Below are positions 16,589 through 25,287 of a stretch of 64,000 bases of DNA, piece by piece (within the stretch, counting starts at the first letter, position 1; the number at the start of each line of letters is the position of its first letter). The stretch spans positions 124,001-188,000 of the forward strand of contig CAVSMD010000007.1 in the NCBI GenBank assembly GCA_963728995.1, in the 5' to 3' direction. Source of the DNA: FEN-1219 sp963728995. Lineage in GTDB: Bacteria > Pseudomonadota > Gammaproteobacteria > Steroidobacterales > Rariloculaceae. Under the pieces are notes generated by a model. It worked only from the letters and a program-made list of their open reading frames with translations. It was not told the DNA's origin and did not search any database. The translations under genes and the position numbers were made by a program.

Positions 16589-18202
16589 TCAGTTGCGCGC
16601 TTGCTGCTGCGGATGCTCCGCCATGAGCTGCTTCAACAGCTCGACGGTTTCCACGTGCGGCTCGGCGGCTTGGCGCAGGAAGGGCTCGTTGTAATCGCCG
16701 TTCGCAAGATCGAGCGCGGTGCGGCCGTTTGCGTCCTTCGCGTACAAATCCGCCCCGTGCTCGACGAGGAACTTCACGATCGGGTCGAAGCCCTTCATCG
16801 CCGCGCCGTGCAACGCCGTGCGATGCGGGATGGCCCGCGGGCTCGGCACCTGCCGGCCGCGATAATCGTAGCTGTAATCGCTCAACCGTTGATTGATCAC
16901 GAGCTGAACGGCCGCGGCGTCCCCTTTGGGCTCCGTGAGCTCGCGCGCGTTGATGTCCGCGCCGGCGTCGACGAGGAGCTGCAATGTCTTCAGCACGCCC
17001 TCGTCGGTTCGATTGCGCCCGCGCGTAACGCGCAAGCCGTACTCGAGGCCGGCCGCGGCCATCAGCGGCGTCACGCCCTGATTGCTCGGCAGGTCCACGA
17101 GCGCACCGTGCTCGAGCAGCAGCTGCACCATCGGCGCATCGCCGGCGCGCGCGGCGCGTAGCAGCGGCGTGGCACCGAACGACAGGATGATGTCGCCGCC
17201 GCGGTCCTGCGGCACGTTGCGATACGGCGGACGGCGCTTCAGCTGGATGTTCGGATCCGCGCCCTTCGCGAGCAGCTGCTTCGCGACGTCGAGCCCCGTC
17301 AGCTTGTCCATGCTCGGCAATACGACCATCGAGCCGTTGCCCATGACCGGCAGCGTATTCGTGTCGGCCGTCATGTACAGCGGCGCGCGGCCGTAGAGAT
17401 CCCATTTGTTCACGTCGGCACCGGCTTCGATCAGATACGCGGCGAAGTCGAAGTGCAGATTCAGCAACGCCATGACGAGCGGCGTGACGCGGTGCGGGTC
17501 CGGCAGGTTCAGGTCCGCCCCGCCGGCCACGAGCTCGCGTGCGCAGGCAATGCAACCCTCGCGCGCCGCATACAGCAGCGGCGTGAAGCCGCCCTGGTTC
17601 ATGTCCTTCGGCCGCGGCTCGCGAATGACCTTGCGCGCCCAATCGCGCACTGCGCCGCGCGCGTCGACGTCGGCCCCGTGCGCGATCAGCAGCTTGACCA
17701 TCGCCGGCTGGCTCTGGGCCGCGGCCCACATCAGCGGCGACTGCTGGCCCCACGCCTCCACGGCGTTCACGTCGGCGCCGGCTTTCAGCAGCAGCTGCGC
17801 GCCGTCGACGTCGCCTGCGCGCGCCACGACCATCAGCGCCGTCTCGCCCTCACCGTTCGCCTCGCGTGCATTGGCGCCGGCGTCCAGCAACAGCTTGATC
17901 AAAGGGGTCGAGCCGCTCATGGCGGCTTCGGACAGCGGGAATGCGCCGAACTCGTTCTTCGCGTCGACGTCGGCGCCGGCCTCGATGAGCTGCTTCGCGA
18001 GCTCGACGTCGCGGTTGTACACCGCCCAAAGCAGCGCCGTGCCGCCGTCCGGCCCGCGCGCCTGGACGTCGGCGCCTGCCTTCAAGCGCGCGAGCGCGGC
18101 GGCGTGGTCGCCGCTCTCGGCCGCCGACAGCAACGAGACCTCCGCCGCGCCGGCGGCGGCGCTTGCCAGCACGAAGGTCAAAGCCAGAAGCCGCATGCGC
18201 AT
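16589..18202 (-). CDS. exported ankyrin-repeat protein
   Basis: A protein of 537 residues starting at ATG 18202 with a GGAGG site. A signal peptide (LLALTFVLASAAAGAAE) precedes a long array of ankyrin repeats, recognisable from repeated G-x-T-A/P-L-x-x-A-A and L-L-x-x-G-A-D-x-N patterns (e.g. GGTALLWAVYNRDVELAKQL, GETALMVVARAGDVDGAQLL, RTALHGAAMKGFDPIVKFL). Two insertions break the regular spacing, near WARKVIREPRPKD and near the LPVMGNGSMVV segment. The start lies 2 bases from the DUF1552 stop, so it is the last gene of the DUF1592-DUF1552-ankyrin operon. It probably acts in the periplasm as a protein-binding partner of the upstream products. That role is inferred from gene order. Confidence 0.92.
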   Translation of the reverse strand: MRMRLLALTFVLASAAAGAAEVSLLSAAESGDHAAALARLKAGADVQARGPDGGTALLWAVYNRDVELAKQLIEAGADVDAKNEFGAFPLSEAAMSGSTPLIKLLLDAGANAREANGEGETALMVVARAGDVDGAQLLLKAGADVNAVEAWGQQSPLMWAAAQSQPAMVKLLIAHGADVDARGAVRDWARKVIREPRPKDMNQGGFTPLLYAAREGCIACARELVAGGADLNLPDPHRVTPLVMALLNLHFDFAAYLIEAGADVNKWDLYGRAPLYMTADTNTLPVMGNGSMVVLPSMDKLTGLDVAKQLLAKGADPNIQLKRRPPYRNVPQDRGGDIILSFGATPLLRAARAGDAPMVQLLLEHGALVDLPSNQGVTPLMAAAGLEYGLRVTRGRNRTDEGVLKTLQLLVDAGADINARELTEPKGDAAAVQLVINQRLSDYSYDYRGRQVPSPRAIPHRTALHGAAMKGFDPIVKFLVEHGADLYAKDANGRTALDLANGDYNEPFLRQAAEPHVETVELLKQLMAEHPQQQARN

Positions 18203-18204
18203 GC

Positions 18205-19476
18205 TCAAACCTCCGTGAACGTGCCGCCGCTGTCGCCGATCGATTCGATGGGGATCTGCGTGCGCTCGAGAATCGTCAGCAGCAGATCCGCGAATCGCGA
18301 ATCCTGCGGATAATGCAGATGCTGACCGCCCTTGATGCGGCCGTGGGCGCGGCCGAGAATCGCAGCCGGCAACGGGTCGTGATTGTGACGATTGCTGTCG
18401 CTCATGTTGCTGCCGAACAAGACCGTCGAGTGATCGAGCAGCGTGCCGTCGCCGTCCTGCGTCTTCGCCAGCCTGTCGATGAAGCGGGCGAACACCTTCG
18501 AGTGATAGTTTTGGATGACCGCGAGCCGATCCTGCTTGCCGGGGTCGTTGCCGTGGTGAGACAGCGGATGGAACGCCTCCGAGATGCTCAGGTTGTTGTA
18601 CGTGCGCATGCTCGCTTCCCGATCCATCGAGAACGTGATGACACGCGTGACGTCGGCCTGGAACGCAAGCGCCATCAGATCGAACATCATCTTGAAGTGC
18701 AGGTCGATGTCGTTCGGCACGCCGATCGGCGCCTCGGGAATCTCGAGGCCGGTGGAGTCCTTCTGGGCCGCGAGCTGCAAGCGGCGCTCGATCTCGCGGA
18801 CGGAGTCGAGGTAGGCGTCGATCGCCGTGCGATCGCGCTGGCCCAGCTTCTGCTCGAGGCCCTGTGCCTGCGCGGTCACGTGATCGAGAATGCTGCCGGT
18901 CTCGCGGACGATCGCGGTTCTCTCGGCCTCGGTGTCGCCCTGGCCGAACAGCCGATAGAACACCGCCCGCGGGCTGATCTCCTGCGGCAGCGACTGCGTC
19001 GGCGTACGCCAGGACATGGCGGCGCCGCGCTGCGCGGTGGTGATCTCGAGCGACGGCAAGCGGGTCTCCTGGCCGATCGCGCGTGCCGCCAGCTGATCCG
19101 CCGACATGCCGTAGTCCGGACCTTCCGTGCCGGCCTTGCCCACGGGCACGCAGGTCAGCCAGGTTTGCTCGACGAACTCGTGCGGCTCGGGGTTCTCGGC
19201 CGGCTTGTTCCGCAAGCCCGAGACGATCGTCAGATGATCGCGATACGGCGCCAGGGGCTCCAGGATCCGCGTCATCTCGTAGCCCTTGCCGGTCTCGGCC
19301 GGCGACCAGTGACGCATCACGGCGCCGTGCGGAAAGCCGACGAACGCGAGCCTCTGCGGAGTGGGCTTGGCGGCGCCGAAGGCCGGCACCATCGCATCGA
19401 GGAGCGGCAACGCGATGCACGCGCCTGCGCCGCGCAGCACGGTCCGACGGGAAAGATGCTTCTTGGTGATGAACAT
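18205..19476 (-). CDS. DUF1552 family protein, Tat-exported (first copy)
   Basis: A protein of 423 residues with a twin-arginine signal (KKHLSRRTVLRGAGACIAL). The DUF1552 hallmark HPLSHHG (HxxSHH) is at residues 303-309, within a region reminiscent of alkaline-phosphatase-like folds. Further conserved blocks are GTLLDHSTVLFGSNMSD and GRIKGGQHLHYP. The family is common in Planctomycetes and occurs in some Proteobacteria, nearly always beside a DUF1592/DUF1588 cytochrome. The biochemical role is unknown. It lies 34 bases downstream of the DUF1592 gene and 2 bases upstream of the ankyrin gene. A second, frameshifted copy is at 61041-62350. Confidence 0.93.
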   Translation of the reverse strand: MFITKKHLSRRTVLRGAGACIALPLLDAMVPAFGAAKPTPQRLAFVGFPHGAVMRHWSPAETGKGYEMTRILEPLAPYRDHLTIVSGLRNKPAENPEPHEFVEQTWLTCVPVGKAGTEGPDYGMSADQLAARAIGQETRLPSLEITTAQRGAAMSWRTPTQSLPQEISPRAVFYRLFGQGDTEAERTAIVRETGSILDHVTAQAQGLEQKLGQRDRTAIDAYLDSVREIERRLQLAAQKDSTGLEIPEAPIGVPNDIDLHFKMMFDLMALAFQADVTRVITFSMDREASMRTYNNLSISEAFHPLSHHGNDPGKQDRLAVIQNYHSKVFARFIDRLAKTQDGDGTLLDHSTVLFGSNMSDSNRHNHDPLPAAILGRAHGRIKGGQHLHYPQDSRFADLLLTILERTQIPIESIGDSGGTFTEV

Positions 19477-19510
19477 TGCCTATCTCCTCTGCCCGCGTCT
19501 CGCGCCGGGC

Positions 19511-21952
19511 CTAGTTTGCAGCGGCCTGCGCCGTCACGACCGGCGGCTCGGCCGGTGGCGGGGCGGTTCGCATGAGAAACGGATCGCTCTTCACGACCTG
19601 CCACACGATCGACGAGAACCTGTAGTCGTCGCGCTTCGCCTCGCGCACGATCTTGCGTACCGCCGGCATGTCACGGTAGTCCACGACGCGGCCGAGCGCG
19701 TACATCAGGAAGCGCTCGGTGAACGTACGCACGAACTGCTCGGGGTCGCGGGCGAGCACCTCGCGCAGCTCATCGGGCCCCGTGACCTGCGTGCCGTCGG
19801 GCAGCTCGGCCAGCGAATCGATCGCGGTGCCCGCATAGCGATCCTTGTCGCGCCACACGCCGACGGCGTCGAAATTCTCGAGCGCGAAACCGAGCGGATC
19901 CATGACGCCGTGGCACGAGAAGCACACGGGGTTCTCGCGATGCTTGGCCATGATGTCGCGCACGGTCCGCGCCTTGGCCGTGCCGATCTCGGCCTCGGGG
20001 AACGGCGGCACGTTCAACGGCGGCCGCGGCGGCGGCGCGCCCACGATGTACTCGAGAATGAACGAGCCGCGCAGCACCGGCGAAGTGCGATTCGGATAGG
20101 CCGCGGCCATCAGGACCGCCCCCTTGCCGAGCAGTCCCCAGCGCGTCGAGTCCGTGAGCTCCACGCGGCGAAACTGGTCGCCCTTGACGTCCTTGATGCC
20201 ATACAGCAGCGCGAGGCGCTCGTTCAGGTACGTGTCCTTGGCCGTGAGGAAATCGGCGACGCTGCGATCCTCGGTGAAGATGCCCTTCGCGAACAGCTTG
20301 AGCTCCGTCAAATAGTCCGCGCGCGGATCGCCGCGCCCGGAGGCATACGGGAAGATCGCGCGGTCGGGCTCCACCTCGCCGAGCCGGCGCATGTCGAGCC
20401 AATGGAACACGAAGCTCTCCGCGAGCGCGTCGGCGCGCGGGTCTTGCAGCATCCGCATGACCTGAGCCTTCAGCACCTGCTCGTCGCCGAGCTGGCCGCG
20501 GACGGCGAGACCCTGCAGCTCGTCGTCGGGAATCGTGTTCCAGAGGAAGAACGACAGCTTCGAGGCCAGCGTGAGGTCGTCGATCCGATAGTTCTGCCCC
20601 GGCTGCACGCCTTCGGGCACCTGCTCGACGCGATACAGAAAGTACGGGCTCGCCAGGATGCCCGTGATCGCGCTGCGAATGCCCTCTTCGAAGCCGTTCA
20701 CGGCGTGGCCCTCGCGGTAGTACGCGAGCAGCTCGGCCAGGTCCTGCTCCGTCAGCGGCCGCCGGTACGCGCGCTTGCCGAGCTCGCTCAAGATGCGCTC
20801 CGCGCACAGCTGCTCGTCGTCGCCGCGCGCCGGGTGACACGAGAAGATCCGCTCGCGGCTCGGCGTCATGCTGAGACCCGTCGGCTTGTACGGCCCGCTG
20901 ATCTCGAACGAGCTGACGCGGAACACGCGGTCCTGGCCGCCGCCCGGCACGAACATCTGCTGCTGATCGTCGGATTCCGCGAACGTGCGCCGGCGGAACG
21001 TCACGCCGACCCGGTGCGGCCCGGCCTTGGTGGCGAAGCGAATGTTCTTCAGCCGCGCGTTGACCTTCTCCATCACGCCGTTCTGGACCTGGTCGTAGGC
21101 GCGCGTGTCTTCGTCGCCGCCGAGCGTCGTCTCGTAAACGGGCGTGTCGTCGAGCGTGACGACCACCGTGTTCTCGAACTCCGAGTCGTTGCCCCAGATG
21201 TGCGTGAACATGTCCGCGATGTTGACGACGTACTCACCGTCGGACGGAAACAGGTGCGTCACGACCATGCCGCCACGCGTGCCGAGCGGTAGCCCCGCGA
21301 CGTGGGTCTGCTGGTTGCCGGGCCCCGCGGTATAGGTCTGGCTACCGGTCCGCGCATCCGGCCTGCCCACGGCTCGCACGGCCACGGCCCGCGCTGCGAT
21401 CACGTATTGCTCGATGAACGAGGGCGACACCTGCAGGCCGCTGGCGATGTTGTCGAAATGCTTGACCTCCTCGTCCAGCGGTAGCCACTCCGCGGAATCG
21501 ATGTCGAGCGCCAGAAGATCGTGCACGGCATTGTCGTACTCGACGCGATTCAAGCGGTGCGGCACGACGGCCTGGAAGCCGTGATTGCCCGCAGCTGCCT
21601 CATCGAGCGCCCGCTCGAGCCACGCGACGAACGCCGTCAGCTGCTTCGCGTCCGGACGCGGCTCCTTCGGCGGCGGCATGGCGTGGCTGCGCAGCTTGCG
21701 CACCGCCATCTCGAGCTTCTCCGCATGCTGCGCCACGTTGTCCGGCTTGATCTTGCCGAAATCGAGGCCACCCGCGAGCTCGGTGTCGTTGTGGCAATCG
21801 CTGCAGTACTTCGTGACCAGCGGCCACTGCGCCTTGCCGGCGTCGGCGACCGAAGGCTCGCTCCAGAACTTGCTGCAGCCGGCCGTCAATGCCACGGCCG
21901 CGAGCCACGTGGCGTGGCGAAGGATCGAACCAGGTCGGACGGGGAATCGCAT
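19511..21952 (-). CDS. DUF1592/DUF1588-type cytochrome c lipoprotein (first copy)
   Basis: A large exported protein of about 813 residues. A lipoprotein signal with TAGC is followed by a haem c site CSDCH near residues 50-54, and a second CFSCH site lies near residue 690. Between them are the modules usually listed as DUF1587, DUF1595, DUF1592, DUF1588 and DUF1585: RLNRVEYDNAVHDLL, AYRRPLTEQDL, SFFLWNTIPDDEL, TYLNERLALLYGI, NRTSPVLRGSFILEYI and FTERFLMYALGR. I prefer ATG 21952, which has GGAAGA about 9 bases upstream; ATG 21961 and TTG 21976 are alternatives. Family members are thought to be periplasmic redox proteins, but the reaction is unknown. Confidence 0.92.
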   Translation of the reverse strand: MRFPVRPGSILRHATWLAAVALTAGCSKFWSEPSVADAGKAQWPLVTKYCSDCHNDTELAGGLDFGKIKPDNVAQHAEKLEMAVRKLRSHAMPPPKEPRPDAKQLTAFVAWLERALDEAAAGNHGFQAVVPHRLNRVEYDNAVHDLLALDIDSAEWLPLDEEVKHFDNIASGLQVSPSFIEQYVIAARAVAVRAVGRPDARTGSQTYTAGPGNQQTHVAGLPLGTRGGMVVTHLFPSDGEYVVNIADMFTHIWGNDSEFENTVVVTLDDTPVYETTLGGDEDTRAYDQVQNGVMEKVNARLKNIRFATKAGPHRVGVTFRRRTFAESDDQQQMFVPGGGQDRVFRVSSFEISGPYKPTGLSMTPSRERIFSCHPARGDDEQLCAERILSELGKRAYRRPLTEQDLAELLAYYREGHAVNGFEEGIRSAITGILASPYFLYRVEQVPEGVQPGQNYRIDDLTLASKLSFFLWNTIPDDELQGLAVRGQLGDEQVLKAQVMRMLQDPRADALAESFVFHWLDMRRLGEVEPDRAIFPYASGRGDPRADYLTELKLFAKGIFTEDRSVADFLTAKDTYLNERLALLYGIKDVKGDQFRRVELTDSTRWGLLGKGAVLMAAAYPNRTSPVLRGSFILEYIVGAPPPRPPLNVPPFPEAEIGTAKARTVRDIMAKHRENPVCFSCHGVMDPLGFALENFDAVGVWRDKDRYAGTAIDSLAELPDGTQVTGPDELREVLARDPEQFVRTFTERFLMYALGRVVDYRDMPAVRKIVREAKRDDYRFSSIVWQVVKSDPFLMRTAPPPAEPPVVTAQAAAN

Positions 21953-21976
21953 CGATCTCATCTTCCGCAATGTCAA

Positions 21977-22917
21977 TCAAGCATCCGGTGACAAATACGC
22001 CCAGAGACTCTCGAACGCGCGGCGCACGAACGGCTCCGACGGTCCCATCTTCGCCTCGAATTCCTGCGTCGGCTTGGCCGCGACGGCCTCGTCGGGCCCG
22101 CCACCGCTGTACAGCGTCTTGGCCAATCGCTCAAAGATCTGGCCGTACATTTCGTGCTGGGCCTTCAGCTCGGCATAGCTCATGACGGGGCCGCGAGCCG
22201 GCACGATCCGCGTGTCCTCGTTGGCCGCATAGGCCAGCGCGTCCAGCCCGCCGACGATGCCGCCGATCCACCCCCCGTCCACCAGTCGATGGACGGCCAA
22301 CCGGCGTTCCACACCGCGTCGCCCACGCTGAGGACGTTCTCGGCCGGGAAGAATACGTAGATATCGCCGTCCGTATGCGGACAGTCGCGCAGATGGCCGC
22401 ACTGGACGTGCCGAGCGTCGATGTCGAGCTCGGCCTGCGCGTAGAACGGCTGGTTCGGCAGCCCGACCTTCGGTAGAGGCTGCACCGTCTCGTGGTTCCA
22501 GGGCCAGGTGACGTCGGTCGTCAACCACAGCTTCGTGTTTTGCTGGGCGATGATCGTGGCGCCGGCTTTGCCCAGCGCCTCGTTCGAGCCCGTCTGCTCG
22601 GGATGCCAATGCGAGTTGAACAGCGTATGGACTCGCCCCGAGCGCGGCAGCGTCGCGAGCAGATCGACCAGCACCGCATGCTGGCCCGCCGGCGCACCGT
22701 CGACGAGCGTCACGCCTTCGGGACCCGTCGCGGCGAGCACGTTCGTGGCGCCGAGCGACAGCACGTGCAGGCCGCCGCCGAGATCCTGCGTGCCGCGTCG
22801 GCCGACCGGCGCCTGGGCCCCTACCGAGTGGCTTCGCCACACCGCGCTGCCGAGGGAGGCGGCCGCCAGACCGTGGACAGCGGTTTGCAACAGGCTCCGG
22901 CGCGACAACAACGGCAC
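21977..22917 (-). CDS. Tat-exported metallo-beta-lactamase-fold hydrolase, frameshifted
   Basis: Starts at GTG 22917 with an AGGAAGG site and a twin-arginine-type leader (SRRSLLQTAVHGLAAASLG). The metal motif reads FNSHWHPEQTG, i.e. HxHxE where the family usually has HxHxDH. Later motifs are CPHTDGDIYVFFP and NVLSVGDAVWN. The reading frame breaks at the G6 run 22271-22276: before it the protein reads SIDWWTG, and after it, in the next frame, GGWIGGIVGGLDALAYAANEDTR continues to a natural end at 21977. One extra G restores a product of about 313 residues. A homopolymer sequencing error is likely, a true mutation possible. It lies downstream of a PQQ dehydrogenase gene, a common neighbour. Confidence 0.75.
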
Positions 22918-23095
22918 TCGACCTTCCTCAGGCGACCCTGGGCAGCGGACTCTTTATATTAGCGGCAACCCGGCGTACCTGCCGAGAACTCTGGGCCAAA
23001 GCGCGGGTTACGGCGGCCAGGCCGCTCCATCCTATAGAGCCCCGAATCGGCTCGAAAGTTTACAGAATCGCCGCTCGCTGCACTGCCAAGAAACT

Positions 23096-25192
23096 TCAGC
23101 GTCCCGCCTGCGACAGCGCCGTCACCACATAGACGCTGACATCGCGGATTTGCGCCGGCGTCAAAGCCGTCGAGAACGGCGGCATGTTATTGCGGCCACC
23201 CCCCACGACCTCAATCGCGAGCGCGACGTCGCGCACGCCGTCGAGCGGCGCGCCGCCGCCATGCCCGCCCTTGCCGTCCTCGCCATGACAGATCACGCAC
23301 GTGCGCGCGTACAGGCGCTGACCGTTGTCGAGGTCGGGCGCGGTGGCCGCCGCCACCGTCGCGGCAGCCCCAGCGATCGGCTCCGGCACGGCCGTGGTGC
23401 GCGGCGCCGGCGCGCCGGGCTCCGCCGCGCCGAGCGCGCCCTCGAGGCCGAACAGCCACACACTGTCGCCGCGCGCCGAGCCGATCAGCGCGTTGCCGGC
23501 GGAGTAAGCGATCACGTACTGGTGGCCGCGATGCTCGAACGTGCTCACCGCGGCGTTCATGCCGGCGCCCGTTTGGAACTCCCACAGCTGCTTGCCGCTG
23601 CCGGCGGCCACGGCCGTGAGCCGCCCGTCGCTGCGCCCGACGAACAGCAAGCCGCCGGCGGTCGCGAGCACTCCGCTGTAGCACTGCTCCGGCCAGCGAT
23701 AGCGCCACACGAGCTTGTTCGTGCGCGCGTCGATGGCCGCCAGGATGCCGCTGCGCGGCAAACGCGTGCCGGCCGTGCGCCCGCCGAGATAGCGCTCGCC
23801 CTGCCCCGGCGCGACGAAGCTCGGCTCGCCGCCGCCCGTATACGCACCCACCACCGACGACGCGCAAACGAACAACGTCTGCGCCGTCGGATCGAATGCG
23901 CTCGGCGGCCAGCTCGCGCCGCCCCAGATGCCGGGCTTCACGATCGTCGGATCCTCGCCGACGAACGGCGTGAAGATTCGGCCCGCGTTCGAGAGCGCGA
24001 ACCCTTCCGGCGCAATCTCGATGATCTGCGGCACGACGGCCTCGCCGCGCGGGAACGGCTGCGTCGCGGCCGTCGCCTGCCGCGGCTCCTGCGGCACCGG
24101 GCGCTCGTCGATGCCCACGATCGGCTCGCCGGTCGCGCGATCCAGGATGTACGCGAATCCCGTCTTGCCGACCTCGACGAGCGCTTTGCGCGTGCGGCCG
24201 TCGATCGTGAGATCCATCAGCACCACGGGGTTCACGGCGTCGTAATCCCAGAGGTCGTGATGGACTTGCTGAAAATGCCACCGATATTTCCCGGTGGCCG
24301 CGTCGATCGCCACGATCGAGGCCGTGTACAGGTTATCGCCGGCCCGATAGGCGCCGTTGTAGTCGGGGCCCGCGTTGCCGGTGGAGAAGTAGACGAGGCC
24401 GAGCTCGGGATCGGCCGCCGGTGTTTGCCAGATCGAGCCGCCACCGTACTTCCAGGCGTCGTTGTCTTGCGGCCAGCTGTCGTGGCCGGGCTCGCCGGGG
24501 CCGGGGATCGTGTAGAACGTCCACAGCAACCGGCCGTTGCGCGCGTCGTAGGCCTTCACGCGACCGCGCGTGCCGCGATCCGCGCCCGCGAATCCGACGA
24601 TGACCTTGCCGTCGAGGAACAGCGGCGCCGCCGTGATCGAGAAATTGTCCTGCCAGCGCTCGGCTTGCGTTGCCCAGATGATCTTGCCGGTCAGCCGATC
24701 GAGCGCGACGAGCTTGCCGTCGAGCTGCCCGACGAACACCTTGCCGTCGCCGAGCGCGACGCCGCGATTCGTCCAGCCGCAGCACACCGACGTCAGGTTC
24801 GGATCGAGGTGCGCTTCGTATTGCCAGAGAAGCTCGCCGCTGTCGATCGAGAGCGCGAAGACGTCGTCCGCGCCGGTGCTGACGTACGCGACGCCGGCAT
24901 AAACGAGCGGTTGAGCTTCACCCGAGTACTGCGGCGCCGCACCGGAGCCGTGCAACCGAGCGCGCCAGACCCCCCGCAACCGGCCGACGTTGCCGGCGTT
25001 GATCTGCGCGAGCGGCGAGTAGCGCTGGTTATAGACGTTGCCGCCGTTGGTCGGCCAGCTGCGCGGCGGCGCCGTGAGCGTGCGGGCGTCGAAATCCGAC
25101 GCCGCGCCGCGTGACGCGCGCTGCGCCAAGCAAGGCGTCGCCAGCGCGAAGACCACTACGCCGAGCAGCGCGGTGCGACAAGACGAGCTCAT
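23096..25192 (-). CDS. PQQ-dependent quinohaemoprotein dehydrogenase with DYD motif
   Basis: A periplasmic enzyme of 698 residues: signal peptide (LLGVVVFALATPCLAQ), an eight-bladed PQQ propeller, and a C-terminal cytochrome c domain (CVICH at 632-636, likely Met670 ligand in NNMPPF). The adjacent Cys137-Cys138 (SVCCGW) form the family's disulfide ring against PQQ. The catalytic Asp316 lies in LWDYDAV. The second Asp at 318 matches the DYD signature tied to lanthanide use in XoxF/PedH-type enzymes, where calcium enzymes have Ala, Ser or Thr. It probably oxidises an alcohol and passes electrons through its own haem. PQQ synthesis genes are not in the window. The ATG at 25192 follows a G-rich site. 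Confidence 0.93.
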   Translation of the reverse strand: MSSSCRTALLGVVVFALATPCLAQRASRGAASDFDARTLTAPPRSWPTNGGNVYNQRYSPLAQINAGNVGRLRGVWRARLHGSGAAPQYSGEAQPLVYAGVAYVSTGADDVFALSIDSGELLWQYEAHLDPNLTSVCCGWTNRGVALGDGKVFVGQLDGKLVALDRLTGKIIWATQAERWQDNFSITAAPLFLDGKVIVGFAGADRGTRGRVKAYDARNGRLLWTFYTIPGPGEPGHDSWPQDNDAWKYGGGSIWQTPAADPELGLVYFSTGNAGPDYNGAYRAGDNLYTASIVAIDAATGKYRWHFQQVHHDLWDYDAVNPVVLMDLTIDGRTRKALVEVGKTGFAYILDRATGEPIVGIDERPVPQEPRQATAATQPFPRGEAVVPQIIEIAPEGFALSNAGRIFTPFVGEDPTIVKPGIWGGASWPPSAFDPTAQTLFVCASSVVGAYTGGGEPSFVAPGQGERYLGGRTAGTRLPRSGILAAIDARTNKLVWRYRWPEQCYSGVLATAGGLLFVGRSDGRLTAVAAGSGKQLWEFQTGAGMNAAVSTFEHRGHQYVIAYSAGNALIGSARGDSVWLFGLEGALGAAEPGAPAPRTTAVPEPIAGAAATVAAATAPDLDNGQRLYARTCVICHGEDGKGGHGGGAPLDGVRDVALAIEVVGGGRNNMPPFSTALTPAQIRDVSVYVVTALSQAGR

Positions 25193-25227
25193 GAACCCCC
25201 CGGAGCGACCTCGACCTACAGAATCGT

Positions 25228-25255
25228 AGTGTAAGCACGACCCCGACCGTCGCAA
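25228..25255 (-). promoter_or_regulatory. candidate promoter for the PQQ dehydrogenase gene
   Basis: On the minus strand, TTGCGA (25255-25250) and TACACT (25233-25228) are 16 bases apart. Transcription from about 25221 would give a short leader before ATG 25192. It lies in the 95-base gap after the protease gene. Pattern match only. Confidence 0.4.
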
Positions 25256-25287
25256 GGTCGGGCGCAGACATCGCTCCGGGGACTGAC

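Noticed and set aside
19361..21292. 643-codon open frame on the plus strand
   Set aside because: It is antisense to the conserved DUF1592 gene; its translation is Arg/His/Ala-rich with no family resemblance, as expected of a shadow frame in GC-rich DNA.
22508..25114. 868-codon open frame on the plus strand
   Set aside because: Antisense to the PQQ dehydrogenase and MBL genes, low-complexity basic translation, no start signal; a shadow frame.
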